The notes under the pieces were generated by a model that saw only the letters and a list, made by a program, of their open reading frames with translations, was not told the DNA's origin and ran no database searches. Both the position numbers and the translations under genes were made by a program. A stretch of DNA of 64,000 nt from positions 111,277,890-111,341,889 of the forward strand of contig OX352761.1 of the NCBI GenBank assembly GCA_947095585.1, written 5' to 3'. Positions 45,475 to 56,612 of this stretch are shown here, piece after piece (position 1 is the first letter of the stretch; every line of letters starts with the position of its first letter). The DNA is from Nephrocerus scutellatus (taxonomy: Eukaryota > Arthropoda > Insecta > Diptera > Pipunculidae).

Positions 45475-47760
45475 CTCTACACACTACACTGTCGTTTCAA
45501 TGAACTAGTTCTATATTCAAATATATCCGTTACTTTAGATTGTGAATGAAATGACAGTTTGAACGATCGAAATTCTTCGATCGTTATTATTTCTCTTCCC
45601 AAAACGTTTATCCTTATCCTGAAAAAAACGGGGCAGCTACAAAGGAAATGTAAAGTTGTTTCCCCTTCCTCCAGTGAGGAATTAAATATTGGATCCAATA
45701 TAAATTGCAACTTGAACATATAACTTCCAGTCGGGTTATACCCTGTAAATAAACCAACCATAATAAACCAACACTCCATTCTTCGAGTCGACACAAGCTG
45801 ATTTCATATAATAGAGTAACTTGGCAGTCACTACGTATTGTAAAGTTCCTTCCTTGTAGTTGGCTATTGTCCAAGTGCGAATGTCTCCTTAGAATTTTCA
45901 TCTAAGAAACATCCTGCTCCAGTTACCTCATCAGTAAAGAACGGGCGGTGAAGAACATTGTTCCTAATTCCCTACACGCATGCACTCTTTGGCCATCATG
46001 CCAGACTTCCTTCGAAGTCGACCCATAGCTTTAATCGCTTTCATCTGAATAACTAGACCCAGAAGTGGCAGTGAACTAAGAGCATCTGCCGAGCTGGAGC
46101 GCAGTTATTCGCCAGCAGACGTTCATTTGCGATGTGGTTATTATCCCCATGGCAATTTTCAGACAAGATCTAGGTTCCCAAACAACTGTCGCATAGGTGG
46201 GAATCGATCTTATTAGTCTCTTCCCAACAATTTAACAGTGCTATAGCGGTAGCTCAGTTAACACGACAGTAGGATTCAGATCCTATGAAAGCAGATTCCG
46301 AGCCAACTCTAGCTAGTTCATCTACAGATTCCTTGCCTACAATTCCCTAGGAACCAAACAAGTTTGACATTGTTTTGTCTGGCTAGAGATTGCAGTGCAT
46401 AGTAATAGTTTTTGACTGATATTGAGTCCATTAAATTGGACGACAGCGCTTTTAGTGCTGCCTGGCTATCTGAAAAGAAATATATTCTAGCGCCTTTAAT
46501 TCCTTTATTAAAGTTAATCCCGGAACAGGTCTCAATGTCATGGAGTTCTGCCTGGAAAACTGTGGAACTTTTCCCCATTGGTATTGAAACTTTGGTGTTG
46601 GGTCCAAAGACACCAGCTAAAACTCCAGTTTCCATCTTCGATCCATCCGTGAACCAGACCAGATCTCTAGCGTACAGTGCCGGAACATAATTTCACCAGT
46701 TTAACTGGTCCAAATTTCCTTCCGAAACAGTGTTCCTTGTGCATAATGTCGGGGATTTTGCAGAACATGTCTCTTTCAGGAATTGAGTCAAGAATTTTCA
46801 GGTGACCCACATAGTCACCCGGTTTGTACCTGCAGTTCTAGTTGCAGCTTAATAGAGCATCTAGGAGCCGTATTCCTAATGAAGATTTGCATGGGTGAAA
46901 GTCCTACAACAGTTTCTAGTAAGCGCGCATGACACCCGTTATACTTAGACAGGTAATTCTTTGTAGCTTCTGAAGCTTAGTTGCTGTTGTCCGTTAAAGA
47001 ACTATCGCCTACCAAACGATGGGCGCGTACGTTATAATAAGTCTCACCATCATTGTGTACATCCAATGTACCATGTTAGGATTTAGACAACAAGTTCTGC
47101 CGTAAAGGCGTCTACCGTCCTAAAAGGCCCTAGTTGCTTGCTCGATGTCGGACTTGATATGAGAATTCCATTTTAGCCGTTTATCAAGGATACCGCCGAG
47201 ATATTTAACCTCACTGAAATAAACTATCGTGGTGCAATTGATGTTGATAGGCCTCAAATCGACCAGTCTTCTTTTCGTGAAAGACACTAGAACGGCTTGG
47301 CAAGGATTAGTGAAAAGTCCTTCTCTGCTACACCACACTTAAACGTGTAGTAAAGCACCTTGCATGAACCTAGTCATAGTCGTGCAGTGCTTACCACAAA
47401 AAAAAAATTGTCCGCATAACCAATGACAATTTAGCCTGATCTGTGAATACCGACTAGAAGATTGTCAATGACTAGTGACCTCCCTTAACTGCAGTCACAG
47501 ACACAGACACTCCTCCCGAGGAGGAAATAATATCTCGACTTCCAAGTATGGCCCTTATCCAACGATTGGTCGAGTCTTCGATACCTCTGCTAATAATTGC
47601 CTTTGCAATAGAGTCGTAGCCAGTGTTATCGAAAGCGCCCTCAATGTTGAAGAAGGCACACAGGGCAACTTCCTTGGAACGAAAAGTTCCTTCTAGCTTC
47701 TTTACAAAATAGTGAAGGCCTTTTGCCTTTTCTGTACGCAAACTGAAGTCATTATAATTA
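45475..47760 (-). mobile_element. LINE-E copy 1, RT and RNase H, probably two joined pieces
   Basis: Minus-strand order: RT motif-A region 47741-47472 ('EVALCAFFNIEGAFDNTGYD', where the motif-A Asp is Asn: FFNIEGAF), 'EVKYLGGILDKRLKWNSHIK' (47230-47150), post-RT region, then RNase H 46635-46318 ('STVFQAELHDIETC', 'IYFFSDSQAALKALSSNLMD'). Below this, 46110-45980 again reads like a post-RT region ('ADALSSLPLLGLVIQMKAIK'), followed by an RNase H-like start and a Cys/His tail 'GETTLHFLCSCPVFFRIRIN' (45660-45590). The repeated order suggests two overlapping copies. R1/I-group type. Inactive. Confidence 0.8.
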
Positions 47761-50279
47761 AGAGACGTAGTAAATCTATTACAACTATGACATGTTTTAG
47801 CTAACTAATTGAACAGATATGTTTTATGGTCAATGAATTGAATTATATAATTAAGCAAAAGAGGAGAGAGAAAAAATACAATTTGCAAAATTAAAAACAT
47901 CAAGCAATTCAAAATTTGTTTTTTTGGTTTGTTACAAACAAAGTTTTAATTATTTCCAAAAACAACAAAACTTAAATGAATGTGATCATGCTTTTTGTCT
48001 TTTAAATCGCAAACTTATTCTATATGGTCTGTCTGTTGATTAGGATTATACAACACATTACAACTTAAGTGTATCAATATTTAATGTTGAAACGAATGCA
48101 TGAATGCATGAAAAATTTTAATATACCCTTTCCTTAATAATTAAGAGAACGCACACCGATAAATCAGTCAGTGAAATCGAATCTAAAGTTTTCCTTTGTG
48201 ATTTCAGTAAGCACAGTTGTCGCCAGAATTTAATTCCTCCAAATGTGTTTAAGAAATTTGGTTCCCACTGGAAAAGAGTGAAGATTTATAGTAAAATGGA
48301 TTTACCCATTAACCGATCGTACAATTTGGAATGAGAAAAGTTGTCTCATCCAAAACAAAATTTAGATTAATTGATCAAAGCATGCGGAGAGATTGAGAAT
48401 TGTGGTAAAATGAGAAACATGTGCGGCGGGGATACGCCAGTCTGTCAAACGGTGTCTAGCAGGTTTTTCCCCAAAAACTCCGAGTCAAACACACAAAACA
48501 TTTGGATTTCCAATTGCAATAACAGATATGTAATATGGACTTCATCTACCAAAAGGAAAACAAATGATGGCGGCGTCGGCGGGCGGTTGTGTCCCGATGT
48601 CACCGCATCACATCACACATCTTTCACTTCCACATTCACTGTCACATTCTATCGGAAGACAAATATTTTTCTAAGCAACAATTTCCAGCAGCGTTTGCTA
48701 CACTTGCCACATGTGCGGACAGGCGTGTATGTGTGTAGGGTGAGATCTGTGATCACTCCGATCTGTGTCTTGAGTATGTGCAAGATCGCTGTGACATATT
48801 GTGTTCTCCTGCAATGACACTTTGCCGAGTAAACAAATTAAATTATTGAGATGTTGAAATGTACTGTGCACTACAAGTGCTATGGGGGAAATGTGGGAAA
48901 CTCATTTGCATGTGGCGGTGTTCGGGCACATGCGGTAAAGCTAATACGATCATCTCAGGAGAAAATCATTTTGTTCGCTTTTTAGGTGATGATGTAATTT
49001 TCAGCGTCCTTAGCAGGAAAATACCCTTTTTATTAGGTGACGAATTGTTAGAAATTTTCGCAAGTGATTTAGAATCATTTTTGTTTTACCTTAAATACAT
49101 ATTATGTTATATCTCTTGTACATCATGAAACGTAATATTTCTAATAACTCATAAAACCTAGCTGAGCTTAAATTCAGTCTTTCCAACAAGATCAGCTCGT
49201 ACGAACGAGTATCCTAGATTACTTTTACACTCGATCATCGTTTGATGATCAAAGAATCTTGCCTTTTTCAGTCTCTAAACATTTAGAGAACACATTACCG
49301 GATTTGCTTGGTATATACAAGTCAATACATTTATGCTGAACGTACTCGTAATACAATAAATCCAAACTTAATCGATCACATTGCTAACTCATAATTTAAT
49401 GTACTTGCCAAATAAAGCGAAAACTATCTCTTTAGAATATGTAGTTTCCGAATTTGATATGACAAGGTGGCATTATGTTAAGTCACAAATTAGACGATTA
49501 AGCCCAAATAATTTTCCTTCAATGCATGTGAGTGTAAATCCTTCGATACATTTCTGCATAGTCAAAGATCTAACAAATTCAATCACAAATATAAAATAAA
49601 TATTTAGAAAACTAATCCAATTGCAAATGTTTTGACAAAAATCGAATCAAATCGAAGAATTTCGATTAATCCAAACAAATAGGCACTCGCTACTGCATTT
49701 CGTTTCAATAAATGTCGTATAGTGACATTGAAGTGCGAGTATCTGTGGAGAAATCTACATCGGTATGAAGATCTTTTAATCTGACGAAAATCATAGTCTG
49801 TTAACACGTCTTGTTGCTAATTTGAAGGTAGATCTGAATCGGAAGGAAATTTTTATAGTAAATAAACATCTGTTAAACTAAGCCGCAATACTTGGTGATA
49901 TAAATGCTGCAATCTATTTTTTTGTCCCCAATGAGAATTCAGTTAGGACTACAAGAAATTTAAATTTGTTTGTGATTAGAAAATGTCTATTGCAATTTCC
50001 CAAAAAATAGCGGATCTAAATTACCATTCAACCAACTTTAAAGTCTTACTTGCGTCAATTGTAGCAAAGTCTTAACTCGAAATACTCGAAAAGAGTGAAT
50101 CAGCAGTTAAGATAATATACATATTAGAAATGCGAATTTTCAATTCTGTTTTAAGGGAGATATCTCTACCAGTTTGGTAAAACTGCTCCTTATTCTGTGT
50201 CTTATACTTATTCTTCAAATAGTTATCATATCCCAAACCTTTGCTAATCGATGGGCGGGATCTATGGGGGGTTCAAAGG
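47761..50279. other. Unassigned stretch with a 148-codon plus ORF
   Basis: The frame 48371-48817 is open for 148 codons (MIKACGEIENCGKMRNMCGG at its start). It is Thr/Ser/Cys-rich with no recognised domain; it may be part of a host exon or chance. The frame 48859-49128 (89 codons) is similar. The rest is AT-rich. Confidence 0.35.
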
Positions 50280-50515
50280 GTGCAATGCACTTCGTCCCTT
50301 ATACGAAAGGGAGGCCTTGACATAACACTTCTTCTTTCTTTCCTTCACTCCGCGGGGGAGCATAGGGCTTCTACAAACGCCCGCCAACGAACTCGATTTA
50401 ACGCCTGAGGTTTCAAAAGACGCCACTCGGTCCCCTGGGATCTTACTTCTTCTTCGATTGTCCCTTTCCATGTCTTGCTAGGACGGCCAACTCGACGGCT
50501 TCTTTGTGGATAACA
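50280..50515 (-). mobile_element. LINE-F 3' fragment, copy 2
   Basis: Minus-strand frame reads 'MERDNRRRSKIPGDRVASFE' then 'SLAGVCRSPMLPRGVKERKK', the C-terminal pattern of LINE ORF2 proteins that end in a W..FV.ALCS.RG-type motif. It corresponds to the region seen in the 21332-21808 insertion. Confidence 0.6.
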
Positions 50516-50804
50516 CATACTAAACTAGTATTAAGTGAGCATGAAAGAAATTGTAGTTACGTTCAAAGCTGCAGAAGACAAGCTTATGACAATACAGCAA
50601 ATATCAAAGACATATACGAAGGCGTCCAAGAAAGAATATATTATTTAATTCATATTGCGTTGTTTGGTTAGCCCTAACGCTAATTTGCTCTCGTATGATG
50701 CTGCTTCGTCCTCTCTTAGAATTTATTCGGATATTTGGAACGTCTTTATACTCTGTTTGCCCCATCAACTAAACGTTAGAAAATTTTAACAGAATACATT
50801 ATAG
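50516..50804. other. Unassigned spacer
   Basis: Short AT-rich segment, nothing recognised. Confidence 0.4.
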
Positions 50805-51060
50805 TATATTACATAACGAGCAAGGAAAGTGGAGCACTATTCAGCGAGTAATGTACGCTATTTTTCACACGACCAAAACCAGTTTTTCTGCTAAACCGGT
50901 TATGCGCAATGCAAAATTACTCTGTGAGTGTGTGGTCGCTGTGACTGCAGTAAATAACAAAATCACTAGTGTGTGTAACGGCTACTCTCGAGGCTAGGTT
51001 GTAGTTTATGAAACAGTCACTTTCGTCTATTGGCGTGTGAAAAAACCTTTGAGTGAAACC
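50805..51060 (-). repeat. Rep-P copy 2
   Basis: Reverse complement of this segment matches 5885-6150 through 'GACGAAAGTGACTGTTT', 'GTTATTTACTGCAGTCACAG', 'TTTTGCATTGCGCAT' and 'TGGTCGTGTGAAAAATAGCG'. Unlike copy 1 it is not next to a clear Rep-G copy, so Rep-P may exist on its own or Rep-G may have been lost here. Confidence 0.6.
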
Positions 51061-51450
51061 CGTTGGGAGGCCAAAATGGAATCAATAAAACCTTTGGTAT
51101 CTTAATTGCCGAAAATACGTGTAGATTTAGACGAACTAGCAGGAGCATCAAATGATTTAAAGCAAATTCTATACTGAACTATATCGTAACAATGCCATTA
51201 CTTGTATCATTAATTGTTTGGAAAATATTCTTATTGATATAAATGTAAAGCAGCAAAAAAACGTTAATAAAAAGACAATTGCCCAAAATTGCATTAACAG
51301 CATCCCAGACCCTCTGCACAGCCGGCATGTAGATCCGTCATTATGATATTCATTGTACGGACTACCCATGAGGCTTATCCGCTTATTAGGGTTAAATGTC
51401 GTCCATATTCATAGCTGAGCTACCATTATTGCTTGCATTGTTCTTAAAAA
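51061..51450. other. Unassigned spacer
   Basis: Short frames only (66 codons minus at 51369-51169). Nothing recognised. Confidence 0.4.
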
Positions 51451-51773
51451 AATGTCGGAAGCTTTCGTTCGTTTACCTTCTAGCAACATGGTAGATCGCG
51501 AACTTGTTGTACGAGTGCGGCAAAAACCCAGTGCATCCAGATGTAAAGAATGCCCTAGTTGCTTTAATTCCGCTCTCTAGTGAACTCTCCAAGTACTGAG
51601 GATTTGAAAAAAATGTCGGAAGCTTTCATTCGTTTCCCTTCTAGCAACATGGTAGATCGCGAGCTTGTTGCACGAGTGCGGCAAAAAACCCAGTGCATCC
51701 AAATGTAAAGAATGCCTTAGTTGCTTTAATTCCGCTCTGTAGTGATCCCTCAAAGTACTGAGGATTTGGATAA
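51451..51773. repeat. 161-bp tandem duplication
   Basis: Two adjacent copies begin AATGTCGGAAGCTTTC at 51451 and 51612, a step of 161 bp, with roughly ten substitutions or small indels between them. The minus-strand reading (HSLHLDALGFLPHSCNKLAI, HVARRETNESFRHFF) has the look of a LINE C-terminal region, but I cannot place it in one of the families named here. Confidence 0.9.
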
Positions 51774-51924
51774 AATTCCTACGAAATGAAGTTGTATGCA
51801 ATAAACGCTGACCGAGGGAACTGTACCTAATAAGATTGAGAGTGCGCTTATTGATTTTTGACACTCCGGAAACATCAATCCATTCTCTTATCGGAACTTG
51901 TTATAAATATAGACTGACCAGCAT

Positions 51925-52725
51925 CTGCTTTAACCTGAGCGTTGGAGAACGTAAATCGAGACTCTAATATAAAGATGAGAAGAAAAATCCTCTATAATCC
52001 ATCTATAGTCCATAATGGCTTACGAGTACGCAGACGAGAAGTCCATCATTGGATGGATAAAAGCCATGAGCTGTAATAGAATTGCTTATCCAGATGGAAC
52101 CGCCAACCAAAAATCTGATAAATGAGAGCAAAATAAAAAACACAAACCGTCTACGAGCAGATCAAGCACTGGTCCTCAATGAAGAGAGCCAATAATATCA
52201 GGGATTCAGCTTTAAGCCAAAAAAGACTACTTTTGTCCTTCAAGACTATTTTTAATCCATGATTTAACCATGACATTAAATCTGCTGGTATATAAGACAA
52301 TGGTCATAGCATTACTTACATATGGATCAAAGATTTAAGTGCTTAGGAAAAAGCACTCTTACCTATTAGCCCTTTTAGAGAGGAAAGCCTGGCGTATTCT
52401 ATTGTTTTGATTGACCTTCATGTGAGGAATGACAATTCCGGACATTGAATGGTGATGACCCCTACAAGCATTACCACGATGCCGATTTCGTGAAAAGAAT
52501 TAAGGTCGATAGGCTCGCATAAAGAGGACCCTTCTCGGAAATTCCTTTGCGATAGTACTTATGGGGCAGTATAGTGACTCAGGCCAAGCCCACGCAAAAA
52601 TTATAGTGTAGCCAAGATTTTAGGAATGCCAAACTCGATGAGATAGACTGGAAATTAGGACGGGTGGAGAGATTTGTTTACGGGAGGCCAAGACAATACT
52701 CCGTTTTTAGAGACAAATATGATGA
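51925..52725 (+). mobile_element. LINE-A copy 7, very degenerate
   Basis: Recognisable landmarks in order are the post-QGD region (51925-51970), a broken YADD region (52010-52060), 'agcaaaataaaaaacac' (52125), 'tggtcctcaatgaag', 'tactttcaga..', 'acttacatatggatcaaaga' (52314) and the end 'gggaggccaagacaatactc' with an ATGATGAGG tail at 52720. Heavily mutated, hence old. Confidence 0.75.
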
Positions 52726-52806
52726 GGATATTTTTATTCTTACAGAGAATATGTGAATATATTTCTTATTTGTCAAATGGAATCTTCAATTAAATATAAT
52801 CTTAAA

Positions 52807-53223
52807 TCTTATATATAATTTTAAAGTATGTTTGCTTGTTTGTTTGTTTGTATTTTATAAAAATCCATTCCGTTGATCGCATCAATTCAGATTATTTTAA
52901 GAATGCCTCAATGATGTGTGGAACGAACCGTAAACACATTTTTGCCAAAAAAAAAAAAAACTTTTCGGAGGGTGAAATTGCTTTTCATTTATAATCTACA
53001 CACAAGTGCTTAATTGTACTTATAAACGTATATTTATCTTATTATATAAATGTGAAAGTATGATGGTTTTTATGGCCGATTCTATAGATTTCTGGGTAGT
53101 CGATGGGTGGAAGGGGCTCCGTGGATGAAAGGTTTCAGTCAGTGTAGGGTCAGTGAGCGGGTGGTCAGCTAGGTCACGGTCAATGGGATGGGGCAGCCGG
53201 GAAATGCCGGGTATTTCAGCTAG
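52807..53223 (+). mobile_element. Helitron-like non-autonomous element
   Basis: It starts A|TCTTATATATAATTTT at 52807 followed by TTTGTTTGTTTG repeats, as at 5' ends of insect Helitron-like elements, and ends CAGCTAG|T at 53223 with a small hairpin GAAAT-GCCGGGT-ATTTC just upstream (53201-53217). Helitrons classically start TC, end CTRR after a short hairpin, and insert between A and T; all three are met. A second TC start, TCTTATTATATAAATGTG, lies at 53037, so the element may be a nested pair sharing one 3' end. No Rep/helicase coding sequence is present. Confidence 0.6.
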
Positions 53224-53466
53224 TTTTTATAAAGAATTTATTTTCTCGTCAATTCTAAAATCAATTCTGGTTCGGGTATTTTTTTACAAGAGGCAGCAAT
53301 AATAGAGAGAATAATAGCCTGTTCTTGTTTTAATATGACCCCGTTATGACAGGTAAGGTTGCATGTTCGTATTATGGCAGAGCATGTACATTTGTTACCT
53401 TATTTATCAATATGCGTTAAAACTATCCTTGCCGAAATAATTCAGTTAATAAATCCTTTATGCAAC
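53224..53466. other. Spacer downstream of the kinase gene
   Basis: AT-rich DNA between the Helitron-like end and the presumed kinase poly(A) signal. Nothing else recognised. Confidence 0.4.
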
Positions 53467-53472
53467 TTTAAT
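53467..53472 (-). promoter_or_regulatory. Possible poly(A) signal ATTAAA for the kinase gene
   Basis: On the minus strand ATTAAA occurs about 70 bases after the stop codon at 53544. This is the commonest variant of AATAAA, and the distance is reasonable for a compact gene. No AATAAA lies closer. Confidence 0.35.
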
Positions 53473-53543
53473 TCTTGAATGCTGAAAACCAAAGGCTTCT
53501 TTTGTTGATGTAAAAGTTTTACATAAATTCTACAAATTCCAAT

Positions 53544-54929
53544 TTAAAAGTCAAGAAAGTGTTCCGCGTATTTATTTGTTTTCGATTTAACCAATGTCGC
53601 TTTTGGTTGAGGATCATAGTGTGATGTATCCCCCAAGTCCCTAATCTTGGGAACGTATGGTGGATTCACTTTTTTATTAAGAATCGAAATCCATTCTACA
53701 TTCTTAAACCATTCATGATTTTTTATGTCCTGGTTGCCATTGACCAGAGAGCCATATCTAAGGAAAGTTAAATAAAGACAATTCTTTCTCTTCATACTTT
53801 TCCTATGTTGGGAGTGACCTGACCTACCGTCTCAAGACATCCACCTGGAGCAGGTTCTCGATTAGATTCTTTAGGTCTGTGCTGAAATATGCCGGAATTT
53901 TGTAGTTGCCCTGACATATCTGGGCATACATTACCATATGATCCTTACTGTACATAGCGAATGGTGACTTTCCAGCTACCAATTCGTAGATTAGCACTCC
54001 AAAGGCCCACCAATCGACGCAAGTGTTGTACGGTTTGGATTGTATGATCTCTGGTGCAAGGTACTCTGGAGTTCCACATAAAGTAAAGGTGCGGTTTTCT
54101 ACTCTCTACAAGAAAATCAAACAAACAACAACAAGATGGTTTATTATGTATAGTGCAAAAGCAGCTATATTCTGTGCACAGCGGACCTTAGCAAAACCAA
54201 AATCGGTAATTTTGATATATCCAGTTCGGTCGATTAGGATATTCTCTGGCTTTAAATCGCGATAAATCACATCCAAATTGTGCAGATATTCGAACGACAG
54301 GAACACTTGCGCAGCGTAAAATATGGTTTGTTTTTCGTTGAATTTCCGAAGCCTAAAATATAAGTACAGATGAGAGTAGAGGTGTGTCAAAAAAGAGGCG
54401 GCGTCTCTCGCCGAAAACCGCACTTCCGATGATAGGTAAATAATTCTCCGCCAAGAACAAACGGCAGTCCCAGATAGAGATAATCATTGTCCTTGCGTGA
54501 AAATTCCAATTGCAATAAAAATGGAAAATCAACCGATTGCAAGACTCGCTTCTCATTGTAGACGTGCTTCACTTGCTTTTGCTTGACAACATGCTCTTTG
54601 AGAATACATTTCACGGCGATATATTGATCGGTTTCCTTCGTACGAGTGAGTATCTGAAAAGATAAATATAACATGCAATACCCGTATACTCGTAGCTGTA
54701 TAGAACAGAAATCACCACAAAAAATACGAACCACTTGTCCAAAGTTTCCAGCACCCAGAATGTTTAAAATTTCAAAATCATCCAGCCCGCTATATGGTGC
54801 CGGCACATTTTCCTCCCACTTGCGGTTAAATTCCTCCTTACGATTTTTTAGGAAGTTTTCATATGTGTCACTGCCATCGAAAAACAATGCGACGCTGACC
54901 GGCATAGCCCGAATTTTTTCCTCGAACAT
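53544..54929 (-). CDS. PKA-type catalytic subunit paralogue (AGC Ser/Thr kinase), five exons
   Basis: The enzyme would transfer phosphate from ATP to Ser/Thr of substrates; classical PKA is held inactive by regulatory subunits until cAMP binds them. Coding exons (minus strand): 54929-54732, 54653-54424, 54352-54187, 54105-53828, 53757-53544; they join to 362 codons including the stop, 361 residues, close to the usual 350. Start at 54929 has A at -3; an upstream out-of-frame ATG overlaps it. Visible: A-helix with W38, Gly loop GAGNFG (59-64), K81, E100, YRDLKPEN (D175), DFG (D193), activation Thr206 in [14 protein letters not shown], and terminal FLDF (FxxF motif). E136, E179 and E239, the basophilic substrate contacts, are kept. 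Odd: no Met-Gly myristoylation start; hinge reads LGLPF instead of VMEYV; Trp196 equivalent is Phe205; FDDY in the C-tail is YDPQ. Introns 2-4 have ordinary GT-AG borders; intron 1 starts GTTCGT. Orthology to Drosophila Pka-C2 is only a guess. Confidence 0.93.
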
Positions 54930-55086
54930 TTTCCAATTTTCATCAAATTGTCAAAATTGACTTGAAATTTTTGTTTCTTTGTTAAATTTATTAATAAAAG
55001 GTTGTAGAAATCTACTGTGAGTGTGTCGCATGGTAATTGGAGCTGTGTTTTCTCATCTCTTTGGGTGATCGAAACCGATTCGTCTT
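54930..55086. other. Presumed 5' UTR/promoter-proximal DNA of the kinase gene
   Basis: Only about 160 bp separate the kinase start codon from the first upstream repeat (Rep-T). The sequence is AT-rich; no TATA box or initiator can be assigned with confidence. Any promoter must lie here, in the repeats, or beyond them through an untranslated first exon. Confidence 0.35.
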
Positions 55087-55250
55087 CCTTTTTAAATTCT
55101 CTATATTAACTTCGCGTGCCCGTGGTTGGCTGGCTGGTCATCAAGTTCTAAAATTTGAGGCCCATATACATTTTTTTAAAAATTAGCCCGATTTTCTATA
55201 AATTTTAAGCAGATGTGTATCTCCGATGACAAGACTTTTTTTTTATATAA
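55087..55250 (-). repeat. Rep-T copy 6
   Basis: Minus-strand end sequence 'ttaaattctctatattaact' and 'tcgcgtgcccgtggttggct' on the plus strand is the reverse complement of the Rep-T terminus, followed by one unit ('tagcccgattttctataaat', 'cagatgtgtatctccgatga'). It lies just upstream of the kinase gene and meets the LINE-B 3' end at 55251. Confidence 0.7.
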
Positions 55251-56383
55251 TGTGCACACGCTTAAGGGATTTGCACCCTTATAATGTCAAGCAGAGCGTG
55301 GGCGTTAGGAAATTAGGGAGAGGAAAAGATGAGGAAGCACACACAGAATCGGGCAATTCATTTCACACAACTATAGTGCGGCTAAAAATGGATTCTCTGA
55401 ATTGGTTAGTACGTCCGCAGATAGGCCAAATGGTAGACCCGTGTGCTCGAGTTGAGGCATGGGTATTCAAGAATGGGCGGAATGAATCTGGATATTTCTT
55501 TTGAACACCGCTTGCGGAAAAAGCGATAAAGCAGTGACAAGCTGGAATCATTCCTACGATATTCAAGCGATTCGATTGTTTTCGCGATATTTATGTCAAT
55601 TAAGTTTTATCGCGTGGTTCTGAATTATGTCTAGTAGATGCAAGGTGGTCCTTGGGGCCTCTGCCCAGACATTACACTTGTATTTACGTTAAGGGCGCAT
55701 ATATCGCTTCTAAATAGCAGCCAGATCTGAAGAAGTGAAGTACATCTTGGAACTTAAGAAACTTAAACATTTTGCAGCATTCTTGGCGATGGCAAATATG
55801 TGGTCATTCCAACGAAGCTTCTTTGAACGCACATACCGAGAATTGCGAGTTTTTCAGTTTCTTCGATGAAGTTCATTTCATTTATCCATTCATGGATAAA
55901 GGTTTGGGGTTTAAATTACGCTTGGACGACATTTAGTTTTGGAAGCGTTAAATTCAACTCTATTATATGTAGTTCCTTTGCTGTCAAGGTCAGAATTGAA
56001 TGTGCTTAACATACGTTGTTCTTCAAGTTCCACTTGGGACGAAGAAGGAGCGTGCAGAAAGCGTGAACTCATATGAAAAGCTAAGAGTGCTGTCGTCAGC
56101 GAATGAATTGGATTGGAAGTGGCGGATAGGAGAAATATCGAGTGCAACAACTTTGCTTTCACCAAGTTTTTGAATAGACTGGTTCCACTTTTCAATGAGA
56201 TAAGCCATCAGGTCGCCTGTAGCACGTTGCCTACGTAAAACCGTACTGCTGGTTGCCAAGGAATTCATGCGATTCAAGGTATTGCATAAGCTTACGATTG
56301 ATCAGCGTTTCTATGACCTTAGAAATTATGGATGTTAGCGCAATTGGTCGGTACGAGGAAAGAGATGACGGTCCGCCTTTTGC
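55251..56383 (-). mobile_element. LINE-B copy 3, RT N-terminal part plus C-terminal domain
   Basis: Minus-strand reading: 'GGPSSLSSYRPIALTSIISK', 'VIETLINRKLMQYLESHEFL', 'GNQQYGF' (56380-56235), 'RRQRATGDLMAYLIEKWNQS' (56230-56160); the catalytic RT centre is absent; then 'IFLLSATSNPIHSLTTALLA' (56130-56060), followed by the C-terminal domain 55800-55340 ending in the block that reads 'NQFRESIFSRTIVV'. The 3' boundary 'gtgcacacgcttaaggga' at 55251-55268 equals that of copy 2. Inactive. Confidence 0.85.
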
Positions 56384-56612
56384 TGGCTGGCTGGGTGGCT
56401 GGCTGGTCAGATTTTCTGATAAATTTTTAACACACTTCGCATAGCCCGATTTTATTGAAATTGCACACATGTATATTTCCGGTGACAATACTTTCTATAA
56501 AAATTTGAGGCCCCTCGGACCTCGGGGTCGGGGGGCTCCCGTACAAATATTTTAAAAAATTTACCCGATTTTCTTAAAATTTTATACAAATGTGTATATT
56601 CCTAATGAAATT
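56384..56612 (-). repeat. Rep-T copy 7
   Basis: On the plus strand 'ggctggctggtcagattttc', 'aaatttttaacacacttcgc', 'cccgattttattgaaattgc', 'acacatgtatatttccggtg' and 'cctcggggtcggggggctcc' are Rep-T blocks in reverse. The extreme terminus is missing where LINE-B starts, consistent with LINE-B having inserted into or against it. Confidence 0.7.

Noticed and set aside
48371..48817. 148-codon plus-strand ORF
   Set aside because: No recognisable domain and no neighbouring exon signals; chance frames of this size occur in 64 kb.
54023..54265. Plus-strand ORFs over the kinase gene
   Set aside because: Antisense shadows of kinase exons 3 and 4; the minus-strand frame has the conserved motifs.
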